Assembly: GCF_027943255.1 (NCBI RefSeq)
Contig: NC_072893.1
Span: 87,675,784 to 87,739,783, forward strand
Length of the DNA: 64,000 nt
Reading direction: 5' to 3'
Origin: Anastrepha obliqua
Lineage: Eukaryota; Arthropoda; Insecta; Diptera; Tephritidae
Position 1 is the stretch's first letter, and every line of letters begins with the position of its first letter. Below, piece by piece: positions 24,006 to 36,015 of this stretch. A program made the translations under genes and the position numbers. Below the pieces are notes generated by a model. That model was not told the origin of the DNA and did not search any database. It saw only the letters and a list, made by a program, of their open reading frames with translations.

Positions 24006-24860
24006 CATGCACCCACGATGTACAGAATACATACAGAGGTGTGGCCAACATAAGGCCGTTAACCGATTCTTAGCGCTTTTGAATTTGCTGACGTAACCGG
24101 GGTTATGGCAGTGGTTTGTTTACGAAAAATTTGAGATTGTGTTGGTGATATAGGGCGACTGATTGAACGAGTATGTGAATAAAATGAAAAGCATAACAAG
24201 AGCGAGCAATTCTAAATTTTATTTTGTTCACAACGTCGAATCTCACAAAGGGAATTACATTTTAGTTCTAAGGCTTATTATCATTCATATTAGCTTAGCA
24301 AGAAAGTAGGTTTACTTAGACCAGATGAATCATGTTGTTTTGCGATATAAGGAAAATTTTGGTAAACAAAAATTGTGTTATCTCCGAAAAGATATGATGA
24401 ATGAAATGAAAAACACTTTGTGGGTAGAACAGCGGGTAATAACTAGTAATAAATATTTATATTTATGAATGCTTTTTGAGCCTAAAATCAGTAAATAATT
24501 GATAATTTGCAACAACTTTCGTTTGTTTATAAAAAATATAAAAAAAGCGATTGAGTTCGAGAATCATTAACGAAAACTCGTTCCTTGTACCCTTTCTGAG
24601 CGAGTAAAAAAATTGACTTAAAAAGGCATTATAGCTTTTGGAGTATATTTGAGTTTGTGGAAGGCCGTTTTGATTCAAATATGTAAGTATGTACATATGT
24701 ATGTACGTAAAGAAAGATATGAATTATTTGCCAGCTTAAACAGCTTTTATCCTCACTCTACCACAGGTACACGTGTCAAGCGTGTACAAGGCTATACAAT
24801 AGTATATACAATGGTACATACAACATATATATGTATGCATGTATGTAAATACTTATGTAT
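24006..24860. other. No recognisable gene
   Basis: Unassigned AT-rich DNA with simple TATG/GTAC-type sequence just before the next element (24680-24868). Confidence 0.5.
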
Positions 24861-27168
24861 GTATATATCGAGCCATTACCGCCAAAATAATGTATCCCAC
24901 ACCATAATCGATTTTTGTTTTGTTATCGAAATCGATAGTGCAGCATTATTTGCATCATCTGTCAAAATTTCATGGCTGTAGATTAAACCATTATGATTTT
25001 ATAACAAAAACAATTTTAATGTAAATGCATACGGTTACTTGTTTACATTTTCTTTGAACACTTGTGTGGGATACAATTAAATTCTCTTTTAAAATAAATG
25101 AAACACAAGGGAAAAAAATAAAAAAAACACAATTTTTTTAGACTTTAATTAAAGATAAAGCTTTAGAACAATATGTCGAAGGTATGAATTTGTTTTTTTT
25201 GCAAAATAATGTCTTTGTTTTCAATTATTGGATATTTTTACAGCTCTCCCTGGTACCGTATAGCGATCCAGATGAATCTTTCGTTGATTTAAATGGTTTG
25301 GAAAGTTTAAAAGAAGTCGAGGAGGAAACGTGTGTTGGGAAAAGGGGCTACAGAAAGCAAAAGAGAATACCTAAAAGGTTGCAAAAAGTTAGGAAAAAAA
25401 TACGAGTGTTTTGCCCAACCCGTGCTTAAAAAAAAAATGTCCAACTTCGTGTCATGATAAAATTTCTGCAGATGAAAGAGTAAGAATAAATGAACATTTT
25501 CGGGGAATCGGCAACAAAATTAGACAGAAAGATTGGCTGTCTTCTTGTGTTAAACAAGTCGATATTAAAAGGCGATATGGAGAAAGTGACAGAAAAAAGT
25601 GCAGCTTTAATTATTTTATAAATATCAATAATAGCAGTTTTAAAGTTTGTCAACAATTTTTATTGAAAACGTTGATCATTTCACAAACGATTTTAATATC
25701 CGTAATAAAAAATAGAAGTTCGTATAAAACTTGCCTTGAAAATATAAAAAAGCCAACTGCACACAACAAATCTGAGGAAGCTAGCATATCGCTAGTAAAA
25801 TCCTTTATAGAACAATTACCAGCGGTTCCTTCACATTATTGCAAGAATAAAAGTACAAAATTATATCTACCTCAAGAATTTCGAAACATAAAAACTGTAT
25901 ATCAGCATTATGTAGAACATTTTAAAACTATTAATAAAGTAAATAGTCAGTTATCGTTAAGAGTATTCCGTAATATTTTTAGAAATAGTTTCAATTTAGG
26001 CTTTCATTTACCTAAAAAAAATAAATGTATCTTATGCGAGAATTACAATAATTTAGACACAGAATCCAAAAAGCAATTGCATTCATCATAAGAGTATCAA
26101 ATTCATCTAAAGGTCAAAGAGAAATGTAAGCAAATATTTTTGGAGGACCAAAAGCTATGCAAAGAGAATCCGGCTTATTTATGTACAAGTTTCGACTTGC
26201 AAAAGGTCTTAAATACTACCTATGGAAAAAGTGTTACTTTGTTCTATTCTAGAAAATATTCATTCTACAATGAAAGTTTTTATGAGAGTGGTACAAGAGA
26301 TGGGTTTTGTTTTTAATGGGGAGAAAAGGATGGTAAACGAGGGTGTAATGAAATTTGCACAACTGTTTTCCAATACCTTAAATTAGTCGATAGTCCATCT
26401 TTATTGTGATAGCCGCGCAGGACAGAACAAAAACAGAGCTATGCTTGCGACATTAACCTATTTTGTTGAAAATTCTAATTTTGTGACTAATATAAAAATC
26501 ACATACTTGTTACCTGGACACACCATGATGGCTGTTGATTCGATACATAGTACAATTGAATCGTTTATTCGGAATAGGACTATTTGGGCTCCAAGTGAGT
26601 GGTACACCATAATATCAAATGCAAGAACTAACCCAAGAAAATATAATTGTAGATAGTATTTAGCGTTCTTTATATATTTTTATCTATCGTTATTCAAGTT
26701 TACAAGATTTTAATATGAATAACATTACTTTGTTAACAGAAAACTTTAAATATATGAATTACATTACATTATTTTTGTTTTATCAAATATACTAAGAAAT
26801 GTATACATTTATTTTTTTTTTTAAATCAAATGTAATTTAATTTTAACGACTAAGTGAAAAAATCAAATTAAAAGAAAAAAACGGGAAGTCACTTCCTTAA
26901 AATAAATTTTTGTGTAACCCACATACTGTTTTAAATAATAGGTTGCCAGAAGGAAAGCAAAAAAAATGTATCCCACAAAAACCACCCTTATGATGCAAAT
27001 ATCTATTTAAAATTATTAAAATTAAATGTATTACACAAAAAAATATTTACATTATAAATTTAAAAATAATGGCTTTATTCAAACTGATTTAATTTAAAAA
27101 AAACCTTCCCCTGTAAAATTTCGAGTTTGTGGGATACATTTTTTCGGCGGTTATGGCTCGATATATAC
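24861..27168 (+). mobile_element. 2.3 kb TIR element carrying a spliced transposase-like gene
   Basis: The left edge GTATATATCGAGCCATTACC then GCC (24861-24883) is mirrored at 27147-27168. Homology continues inward through a TGTATCCCACA motif (24891 and, inverted, 27129). The same 11-base motif recurs internally near 25065 (inverted) and 26968, next to subterminal CATTATTTGCATCAT/ATGATGCAAATA blocks. Because the outermost bases are palindromic (TATA, TCGA), I cannot tell where the TIR ends and a target duplication begins. It encloses one gene. The superfamily is not recognised. Confidence 0.7.
25173..26656 (+). pseudogene. Broken transposase-like gene of the 'SDSxxGQNxN' arthropod family
   Basis: A tiny first exon, ATGTCGAAG (25173-25181), is followed by a 62 bp intron (GTATGAAT...ATTTTTACAG, 25182-25243). 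The main frame then starts LSLVPYSDPDESFVDLNG. A frameshift near 25410 leads into a long frame (to 26091) with KKCPTSCHDKISADERVRIN, a YRKQKR-type basic stretch before it, VPSHYCKNKSTKLYL and FHLPKKNKCILC. Further stops at 26089 and about 26316 and a shift near 26408 precede CDSRAGQNKNRAMLATLTYF and LLPGHTMMAVDSIHSTIES. From memory, the GQN(K/R)N and PGH(S/T) blocks typify a family common as uncharacterised, probably transposon-derived, proteins in arthropods. The aspartate of the GQN motif is a plausible catalytic residue. Inactive here. Confidence 0.65.
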
Positions 27169-27943
27169 ACAATCAACTTGCTATCGGCCACTCGTAGATT
27201 TTTGTTTACACACATTTCGATTTGGCACGCTGGCTTGTTGTTGTCTGGCAAATATCATGAACAGATTTTCAATATTAACACGTTCGCCTTTGTTGAATGT
27301 CGCGCGCCTGTGCCTGCGTCTTTCGTCTGCTCTCCGTCAAGGTTTGTCATAGGTTGTGGTAGTATTGTTGTTGCTGTTACTGCTGGTGTCATGGTGGTCA
27401 TTATTTAGTGCCTTTACGATTGAATGCAAATTATTATCGAATATTTTTTTTTCAATTATTTTTGACCTTATTGCTATTGCTGTCAAACTGTGGACAATTA
27501 AATTTTTAGCTGCTGCTTTTCTTGAAGTCAAAAGTATTGGTAAAGAGGCTTTGACTTTTCTTTATATTTTTATGCAAATGAGTGTGAAAAATGAAAAGAA
27601 AAAATTCATAGATTTTACTTTAAAGAAATTAGGCAATTTCACGCAAATAAATAAAAATACATTTGCGCATGTACATATACATATATGTATGTATGTATGT
27701 AAATATGTATATCTAACTTGACACAAACAGGTATTTAAGTTGGCTTTGCTGATTATGTGATTAATTTTGTTGGTTTAAATATGTATGTAAATAGTTAATT
27801 TAAAAATTATTCAACACTTTTTTTTATTAGAAGGTAATAAAGTGCTTCTGCTTATTGTTTTACTGTAACAACTATTGACTGATGCTAGCCTACCACATTT
27901 TATAACAATTTTCAAGTTCTAATTGACAGAAGTTACAATTGCC
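27169..27943. other. No recognisable gene
   Basis: Contains GTT/GCT-rich trinucleotide sequence (27355-27400) and a TATG run (27678-27705). Frames over these are biased and unconvincing. Confidence 0.45.
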
Positions 27944-28206
27944 TGAGCTCCTACTCCTATTTGTGGTATGCGTCTTGATTTTGTTCCACAAATGGAGAGA
28001 CCTAAGCCGTTTCCGAACGTCAGATAGTTTTTTATGAGAAGCTTTTTAATGACGGAAATTCACTTGGAGCTATGCCATTGCTTGCCGATTGGCGAGCGCT
28101 AGTAGAAACCCCTTTTTCTATCATTTGGTGTTTTATGGTCGGAGATTCGAGCTTGCGCACTTCCGAATGGTAGTCATGCACCAACCCATTCGGCTACGGC
28201 GACCGC
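27944..28206 (-). mobile_element. tRNA-derived SINE, diverged copy
   Basis: The minus strand has the head (GCGGTCGCCGTAGCCGAATG then GGTTGGTGCATGAC), a degenerate B box, and the body through CCATTTGTGGAACAAAAT and GGAGTAGGAGCTCA. About 260 bp; it lacks the terminal (TA) tail. Confidence 0.75.
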
Positions 28207-29534
28207 TGAAGAGCATAAATAAAAGTATTTTTAGGTTTTGAAATATTTAAATATCTGTGTTCACCATATCCAATATTTTCCTAAGCCATGCAATTAATTC
28301 GTAATGTCATAAGCCACTGTAATAAATTTAAAAACAAAAAACTTCAATAATTTTTTTGCAGAACACCATTTTTGCCTTACATTTGCTTGATAGAGGATGG
28401 TACGTTACTGTTTGGAAAACAATTTTTTTAATTCGAGTTTTTAGATATTGTAGCTATTTGCACACGTAAACCTCGTTTTTTTTTTTTTTTTATTCAACTT
28501 CAAGACTAATCATTGATATTTTGTCAAATATTAAAAATCTGTCAAGAATGAAAATTGGAATTTTGTTAATTATTTTTGACTGTACAATAAAAAGCTGTTG
28601 AAGGGGCCACAGTGATTAAAAATTTTGCGAAATATCTGTAGATGCTAGGTGTACTTTTTTATCGCTGCATTTTGTCTTTGACATCATCTTGGGCACTATT
28701 GATTGTCCATGTCTACTTATGAAGATTAGGTTTAATGTATCCCACACGTATCCTCCAATATATGTTTAAGTGGGTATAGCCAAGACTGTTTATGGCACGA
28801 ATACTCCCATAAGGTGAGTGATATTGTGGGTTATATTGTGAACACTAATTCTTCTTCCTTAGAGTTTAATTGCTCCTCTTCTAAGCTAATTTTTAAAAAT
28901 CAATTAGTGAGACATCTGTTACAATAATATTCTAGTATTGTATCTTTTGTTTGTGTTACTCTGTTATATTTATTTAAATCTTTTAATCTTTAAGCAAATA
29001 GGGTTTTTTTATTACAGAATTCAAATGAAATGAAAATGAAAAATGTGCAAATATACAAATCTTAAAACCCACCAGGGACACGAAATACGATCAGAGAACC
29101 CGAAAACAACTACCAGCGGACAAATGGGGCTTTAAGTAAATAAATGAAAGCGTAAAAATGATAAAGTATATTACATCCACCTTGGGGGGCAACCATCTCA
29201 CCAGACGTAGTCTTGAATAATTTAGAAGTCACGAAGACCCTGAAAATTTTGGCATTTGGGTACAGTAGTTAATGACGTACTACTCTTTGTGGCAATATAT
29301 GGATGTACTAAGCTTTTTGAAATTTTCTCAATTTCTTCTTCAAGTAATAGTTTTGAGTGTAATAATTAGAGAGTGAGCGAGAAATTTTTTCTTAAAGCGA
29401 AAAAAATGACCTTCAACATCTTTCCCGTCCATGTATGGAAATGTGTGTGCTGCCGCAACAACAACAACAACCAGAAGGGCCACATTTTGTGCTCGGTATT
29501 GGGCCTGATTAAGAAAACATATATAATATGTATA
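28207..29534. other. No recognisable gene
   Basis: AT-rich sequence with a T tract (28467-28482) and a CAACAA run (29457-29471). One isolated TGTATCCCACAC motif at 28737 matches the subterminal motif of the 24.9-27.2 kb element. Confidence 0.4.
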
Positions 29535-30853
29535 CAGTACACTGAACTCTCTTCGAACGGACAACTATCTTAAACGGGCACCTCCCATAAGCGACAAATT
29601 GTTGCAGCGTCACAAACATTTTTAGGGATTTTTAAAAATTGTCTCTACTATCCGCTTTTTCCCCCACCAAAGATATTTCCGTTTCCTCATAAACGGATAC
29701 CTTGCAAAACTGTTACTTCGGTTCATTCAGAAAGTCATTTGAGTAAATGTTATTAAAAACTAATATAAATGTAAGCTCTTCACAGGAAAGCAACACATGT
29801 CGAGCTACGTATGAATTAAATACGAGTACATCACGTCAATATACTATACATGAACGCTGACTATCAATTCAGCATCATTTTATGAATTGTTGACACAGCT
29901 TATTAGATGTTTTTTGTATTATACACAAAGCTTAGGACCAACTGAGTCCACAGACAGTCAAAACAGTTTTCAGAAAAGCTGGCTTTTGGAAAACAAACAA
30001 CTTGTCACTTTAATGACTATAGCGGTTGCATCGCAGAGGATGAGTTTCTACTATCAGCAGCTGTTCAGTTCTCCAAAGTTATTTATCTAGTACAGAACTA
30101 AATCTAAGTTGACATCAAAGACTTTCTGAACTTAGATAATCATAGTTTTCACCAATGAGACAGATGTAAAAACTATCAATACTGAAATTGCTTCGCAAGA
30201 ATCATCGGCCACCTCTTCTGAAGCTGAACTTGAAAATTAGATTAATGGTAAGTTAACTTTTTATGACAAGCCTTATTTAGCTAAAACAAAACTAAAGTTT
30301 TTCTCTTATATCACAGCGATCTCAAAGCCATTGAAACACTGATCTTCAAATGCATCTCCAAGATATAGAAATTAAAGGAAAAGCTTGACAAGCAAAAATT
30401 TCTGTCTTTTTTTTTTAATCCATTTGAATGCCTTGCACAACAAAATTTGTTTTTTACATTTCTCGTATTTCTCTATATTAATGAAAATTGAATTTATTTC
30501 GTCAAATATTTATGCACATAGACATACAAACATGCATATGTTGCGGCCTCGGAAAAAAATTTCTGTTTTGACTTTGCCTCGTTTTCCCTTTTCGGCACTA
30601 TGTAGTCTTAATATTTTACTTTCAAAATTCCATGAAGCAAATCGGATCGCCGTATTAGGGCAGGCAAATGGCGCGGTAAAATGAAAATAAAACAATTGGG
30701 TTTTCAAAGTGTGAAATGATATTAAAACCGTGATGTCAAGAAATTCGGGAAGACAGACCGTGAAATTCCCGGTCTCCACCTGACATTTCTTTTAGGTAAT
30801 CTATAGAAGGGGGAGATGAGGAGTTAAGTGTCTGCTTAAGAGAGAGTACACTG
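29535..30853 (+). mobile_element. pogo-like DNA transposon relic
   Basis: CAGTACACTGAACTCTCTTC at the left and its imperfect inverse (ending AGAGAGAGTACACTG) at the right are each bounded by TA (29533-29534, 30854-30855). CAGT tips with TA target sites are the pogo/Tigger signature. Inside, the frame near 29930-29990 reads 'LSPQTVKTVFRKAGF' (one stop upstream), matching the C-terminal part of the pogo/Tigger/CENP-B DDE domain ('..P.TI..CFRKAGF'). An acidic tail follows near 30185. The N-terminal and catalytic parts are not readable, so only a C-terminal piece survives. Confidence 0.7.
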
Positions 30854-30871
30854 TACCTATATGTATACATA

Positions 30872-31701
30872 CCTTCTGCTCAAATATGAACAAGACGTTA
30901 TCAATAAAACGGTCCGCGGATGACATATGGCAAAAATAATATTTTTGTTTTTTGGTAGGACTGTTATAAGCTTACATGGCAAATTTCAGCGTGATATGTC
31001 ACATAGTTTGTTTTTTGTGCTACTGTAAACAAGTCAAGCTCGAGTGTGTTCTTCGAATTTAACGATGGAAATTCAAGTTGAACAAAGAATTTGTTTGAAA
31101 TTTTGTTATTCCAACAAAATTTCGGCTTCAGACGCCTTAAAAATGTTGCAGACAACCTATGGGGACTCTGCTCTATCGCGTGCACGTGTTTTCCAGTGGT
31201 ACAAATCGTTCAAAGAGGGCCGTACATCAACCCAAAAAACCACGCCAAAGTCGCTCAAAAATTAAGGTTATGCTGACTGTTTTTTTCGATTACGAAGGTG
31301 TGGTGCACTCGGAGTTCCTTCCGCAAGGCCGATCGGTTATCGCTGAATATTATTTAGACGTTTTAAAGCGTTTGCGCGAGAACATTCGTCTTAAAAGGAA
31401 GGAATTGTGGGACAACAAGTCATGGTTCTTGACTTCGTGACTTTTTCCTGTTTCCCAAGCTCAAGTTGCCGCTCCGTGGAAAACATTTTGAGACAATTGA
31501 AGTCATAAAAGAGAATTCGAAAAACACACTCGAGCTTGACTTGTTTACAGTAGCACAGAAAACAAACTATGTGACATATCAAGCTGAAATTTGCCATGTA
31601 AGCTTATAACAGTCCTACCAAAAAACAAAAAATTTATTTTTGCCATATGTCATCCGCGGACCGTTTTATTGATAACGTCTCGTTCATATTTGAGCAGAAG
31701 G
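30872..31701 (+). mobile_element. Long-TIR mariner, doubly deleted (copy 2)
   Basis: TA-flanked (30870-30871, 31702-31703) with the same long inverted ends as copy 1; this copy keeps the TAGGACTGTTATAAG segment in both arms. It is 830 bp, shorter than copy 1 because of a second deletion. It lies only 18 bp from the pogo-like relic. Confidence 0.85.
31065..31600 (+). pseudogene. D34D mariner transposase with two internal deletions
   Basis: From ATG 31065 the frame gives the HTH region (MEIQVEQRICLKFCYSNKIS). It then shows the identical deletion junction found in copy 1 (after the codons for FKEGRTS, joining to the PKKPRQSRSKIKV segment in another frame). A second deletion near 31436 removes the HHDN...SPDMAPCD core, joining NKSWF directly to the FFLFPKL region. 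All three catalytic aspartates are therefore absent. The tail again runs into the inverted repeat. Confidence 0.85.
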
Positions 31702-32456
31702 TACATACGCATTATCAATATTTCTCTATTGGATAAGAAAACATTTTGTCGAAATTTGTTCGATATCTTCTATTTCTTAAGTTTTCCTGTGCGTACAAAA
31801 AAAGAAGTTGATATGCAGCTCAAAGGTTTATCTGTTGTTTACTCAGATAAAGGTCATGACTGTTTGACACACAAAAGAAAAAACACTCACGTTCTAGCGC
31901 GTCTTCATTTTCTCACTTTATTACACATTTTTTGAGTAAGAAAATGATTTTTGACTACAGAAGGCAGCTTCTGTCATAGTGAAAAGATTTTAAAGTCGAG
32001 CTCTTTAACATACAGTTATTTGGCTTTGAGTGATTTGAGATTGTTCTGGTGTTAAATGAAAAAATCAACCAATGACAATTCGTCTGAGCAACCACTAATT
32101 AGATGAGTGTGTGAATACATGTGAAATAATTGTAGATTTCGGCTGGAGAATCCTCCCCCGTGACGTCGCAACCAAAGTTCCACTCACTATTTCCTTTTTC
32201 ACCATAGTCAAATAGCAAACCTGGTAATCTATCATCCTTGCCTTCTATAATGGGTTTGCCGCTTACAGCGGGTTAAAATAGTATTGATCTCAGTAGGATT
32301 TGCCTTCCCCATTTATAAAGCGTCTTCTCGACGCTCGATTCTACGTATACGGAACGGCCAACTACTGCCAGTGTTTCACAACTTCGGCATTATTCCCTGT
32401 AACAACATGTTTTTCCGAATATTGTGAGTTTAGTCTCACATTCTAGCGCATCAAAA
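31702..32456. other. No recognisable gene
   Basis: A less AT-rich section (32130-32400) includes TTATAAAG near 32321 followed by a short hairpin (AGCGTC...GACGCT). It could be promoter-like, but no transcript unit can be argued. A small perfect inverted repeat, GTGAG-TTTAG-TCTCAC type, lies near 32425, just before the tandem duplication starts. Confidence 0.35.
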
Positions 32457-33695
32457 TGTTGGAAAAACTAATTTCTAATAACTTTCTGACGCCTCGACAT
32501 ACATACACACATATTCGTGCCTATGTACAAGGCAAGCCTCCGAGTTCATATCGCCTACATCATTTTCGCACACCACAAATGGGAAAGGAAGCTAGGCATA
32601 AACGTGTTTGGGTTAGATACTCAAACGCTACACTTCATTATTGCTATTATACTTACTGCTTATGGGAACTATTTTCGAGTATGAGCAAGTGGAAATGCGC
32701 TCAAAAATGAGAATCTTCTGCCCTCAAAGTGCATAGTCAAATTTGACTCGTAAACTCACACACACATATGTACATACCTAGATTGGGTATGCCTACAATG
32801 TATCATCAACGAAAAAACAAGAACAGTAATTATAGGCACATGTTTATGTATAAGTATGCATGCAAAATTATTTAACTCTTATTTGTAGACTTTAAAACGG
32901 TGCTCAGAATTAAGCGCCCGTGGCAGCTCACAATCAGTAACGAATCGGCCAGCGCCTAAGCTGTTTGCTAGCTGTTTTGCCTTCTGACGGTTTTTTTTAT
33001 CGTACATACATACAAACATAAGTACCTATATCGTGCAAACATACGAGTTTATCACACATTAATTGAAGTATATTTCAGTGTCATGCCAGTGGTGCTGTGC
33101 GTATAAGAATGTCCTATGACGGCGCGGTGTTGTTGGAATAAATCTTTGATTTTAGCGTTGAATATTTGTTTTGATCTCAGCATAAATTCAATTTTGAAAC
33201 AAGTTTTGTTTTTGTTTTTTTTTTCGCTTTGTTTTTTGTCAAGAAGCCTTTGTGTAAATCGCAGAGTATTGAAAATTCATGTTTAACTTAGAAACGGTTG
33301 TTAATATTTCCTGTTTATGTTCTTTGTTTTTGTTTCGGATATTACGAAACGTTTCTGCGATAGCACTGAAACCTTATGGCTGAGAAAATTTAATAATTTT
33401 CGAAAATTATACTTAAATAAAGAAAATGATGTCATGTTGATGTGATCATGCCTTGGTCATTCATTATCGCACTCACTTAGTATTTTCCATATGTTTGTTT
33501 CTGTATTGCATTTGTGATTTTAATAACCTAAAGTTTGTTGCCGGATTTGCTGATTTCAAAGTTCTAAAAAACAAAAATACAAATAATAATGATATTGTGT
33601 GTTTTGATGGAGCTTACATTTTTTTTACCTATTTCACAGTTCTTTAAAAAAATCTTAAAATAATAATAAGATTGTGCATATGTGAGTATCTGTGA

Positions 33696-33879
33696 AAAAA
33701 CGATTATTTTATACGGATTAAAAAAAAAAAAGTCGTGTTAATTGTTGATAACCCCAAGCGTACGTTTGCCGCTTTTTGTGTTGTTTTTATTTTGGTTTTC
33801 GTGTTAGCAAATTGCTTTTTTAAAGTAAAAAATATTACAATAAAAATTAATGATGGCTGCAACTGCGATTTCACTGCCG
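33696..33879 (+). CDS. Possible exon encoding a membrane-anchor segment (unit A)
   Basis: An open frame follows a TGA at 33693-33695 and reads through VDNPKRTFAAFCVV, then a strongly hydrophobic stretch (FILVFVLANCFF), then a Cys-containing segment (INDGCNCDFTAG). It ends at a consensus 5' splice site, G|GTAAGTGC, at 33880. A short basic/hydrophobic N-terminus before a lumenal Cys segment would suit a type II membrane protein. There is no in-frame ATG and no good acceptor upstream, so start and gene identity are unknown. An identical copy lies at 37902-38085. Confidence 0.25.
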
Positions 33880-34493
33880 GTAAGTGCACATTTTTTTTGC
33901 GTAGTTATGCACATACTTTGAAACTAAATTTACATTAATCAAGTTACTAAACTAGAAAGCGCCCTGCAGGAATTTATATTTGTATTAATATTTATACAAA
34001 CGTTTATTATTGTAATACCAATTAAAGCATGGCCATAGCCAGAACTAGGAGGGCATATTTCAAAAAAATTGCAATACCAAAAATCTAATAACAGACAAAT
34101 TTATAACTTATTTTGGCTAAACTTTCCGTTACTGCCACGATATATTTGGATGAGGGGCGGAGGGGGAGGGGGCGTGTCTCCACCCACTACTCCCAATAGA
34201 AAGAACACCATTATAACGATGAAAGTCCCAACCTCCTAGGGCCCCTTTAGAATCCCCAGGAAAAGCTTAAAAAGTAGTTTTTTTACGACCGTATCTGCAT
34301 CTTAAACTGAAATATCTTTGAAGAGAAATGTATAAAGTAATTGTTAACCCAGCAAGCATTTAACTTAGGTTTTATAATTCATACTATTTATGAAAATGTT
34401 GTATTAACGTAAAATTATTTTCATTATTCATTATTTTTATTAAAAAATTTGTATTTTTTATAACATGTATATATGTATTTAAAAACAAAAAAG

Positions 34494-34850
34494 CGCCGCC
34501 GGCGAAAATTTGGAAGCGATTTTTTATTCCAAATTTTGACTTTTTATAAAAATTTTGTTTTTTGCAACATATATAGATGTATGTACATTTATAAATGTAC
34601 AAAAAAGCGGCTCAGGTGAAAATTTTGAATAAAAGATCGCGCGAGTTTTTAATCCAAATTTTCACTTTTTATCAAAATATTATTTTATCGCGATTTTTAA
34701 GTTCAAATTTTCTCTATTTTTGAAAATAACGATTTATCGATTCATCGCGCGATTTTGTATTCCAAATTTTCAGTTTTTATGAAAATATTATTTTATCGCG
34801 ATTTTTTAGTCCAATTTTTCACTATTTTTGAAAATAATGATTTATCGAAG
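34494..34850 (+). repeat. Diverged ~108 bp direct repeats (unit A)
   Basis: Blocks built on 'TCCAAATTTTCA...TTTTTAT' then 'ATTATTTTATCGCGATTTT' then 'TTTTTGAAAATAA' recur at about 34654 and 34762 (spacing 108). A more diverged start lies near 34525, and CGATTTATCGA motifs fall between the units. No coding role. The identical set is present in unit B at about 38700-39056. Confidence 0.6.
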
Positions 34851-35515
34851 GCCAAAGGTTAATTTAACTCTTTTAAAAACTACAAAAGTTATGTTGACCC
34901 TCATTGTTGGTTGACTGGGTTTTTTCGGTTTCGCTTTATAGTATTCTTTTCTCACTATCGTTCCTTTGACTGTCCGTCCCGCACATTTTGCACGGTATTA
35001 CAAACGTTTAGAAGAACATTTGCAATAATAGAATTTTAATAAAATTCGTAGTATTATTGTGTAAAAATAGCTTTAAATCAAATCTTGAATTAATGAGGAG
35101 TGTTTATAAGTGAATACTAATACTTTTCTGTGTTTGTATTTAAGTAAAATAAGCATCTGTAATAGGGCATTTTTTCAAGCTTATGCAAAAGTTCAGCATT
35201 TTTAGCGTTAAATATTGCTATTAGTTCTTAATGGTAATAAAAAAAGGTACTATAAATAAAAAGGATGATATAGTGACTACATTTATGTGTTATAATTTTT
35301 AACTTCGATCTACGTACCTAGACATTATAAAAAAATTTATCGTGGTAGCAATGGAAAGCCACCCCCTTATTTTTTAAATATATTTGTAAAACTTAGTATA
35401 ATTAAAGAAATAATTGATTTATAAATAATTGAAAGTTTGCTTAAAAATCACTTTTACTATTATTTTCTTTTGTTATAAAAATTTCAACCATTCAAGAGAT
35501 TTCATTCTTGCAATT

Positions 35516-35640
35516 GCAAACCTCCGAGTGTATTTCTGCCATGAAAAAGGCCCTCATAAAAAAGCCAACTGCCGTTCGGAGGAGGCATAAAACTTCCATT
35601 TGTAGGTATTTTAAGACACATCATAAATTAGAAGGGAAAT
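35516..35640 (+). mobile_element. SINE body fragment (unit A)
   Basis: Plus-strand SINE body: TGCAAACCTCCGAGTGTATT, then TCTGCCATGAAAAAGG, the GCCGTTCGGAGGAGGC block, and a decayed 3' portion. The head is absent. Duplicated at 39722-39846. Confidence 0.7.
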
Positions 35641-35969
35641 AGTCAAAATGTTTATGCACTACCTACCATTTTACTGTCTGGTGTATTTTCATATGTAACT
35701 ACGTACATAAATATTGGATGCAGCAAAGCAGCTGCTACTGCAGCCCTGGTAACACTTCAATGAAAATCAGTAGTGTACTAAAATTTAATCAAGCTAAAAT
35801 ATGAATACGAACAGAATATTTACTAGGATATTATTGCGATTTGAAAAGGAGAATTTTGGGTTAGCAAAGGTTTATACATAAATATGAATTGGAGCAGGGG
35901 CCTACTAGGGCGTCTCGAACCGGAATGCTTTTAATTTTCTTACTATGTCAACACACTCCATATGAAAGT

Positions 35970-36015
35970 AAAAAAATCATGTATTGATATGCATATACAT
36001 ATACATGATTTTTTT
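35970..36015. repeat. Perfect 15 bp stem hairpin (unit A)
   Basis: AAAAAAATCATGTAT pairs with ATACATGATTTTTTT across a 16-base loop. It could be a cruciform or a transcript hairpin, but nothing around it shows a role. Repeated at 40176-40221 by the duplication. Confidence 0.6.

Noticed and set aside
34140..34190. G-quadruplex-forming G-rich tract
   Set aside because: There are only three runs of three or more G close together; the fourth is GG. Too weak to claim.
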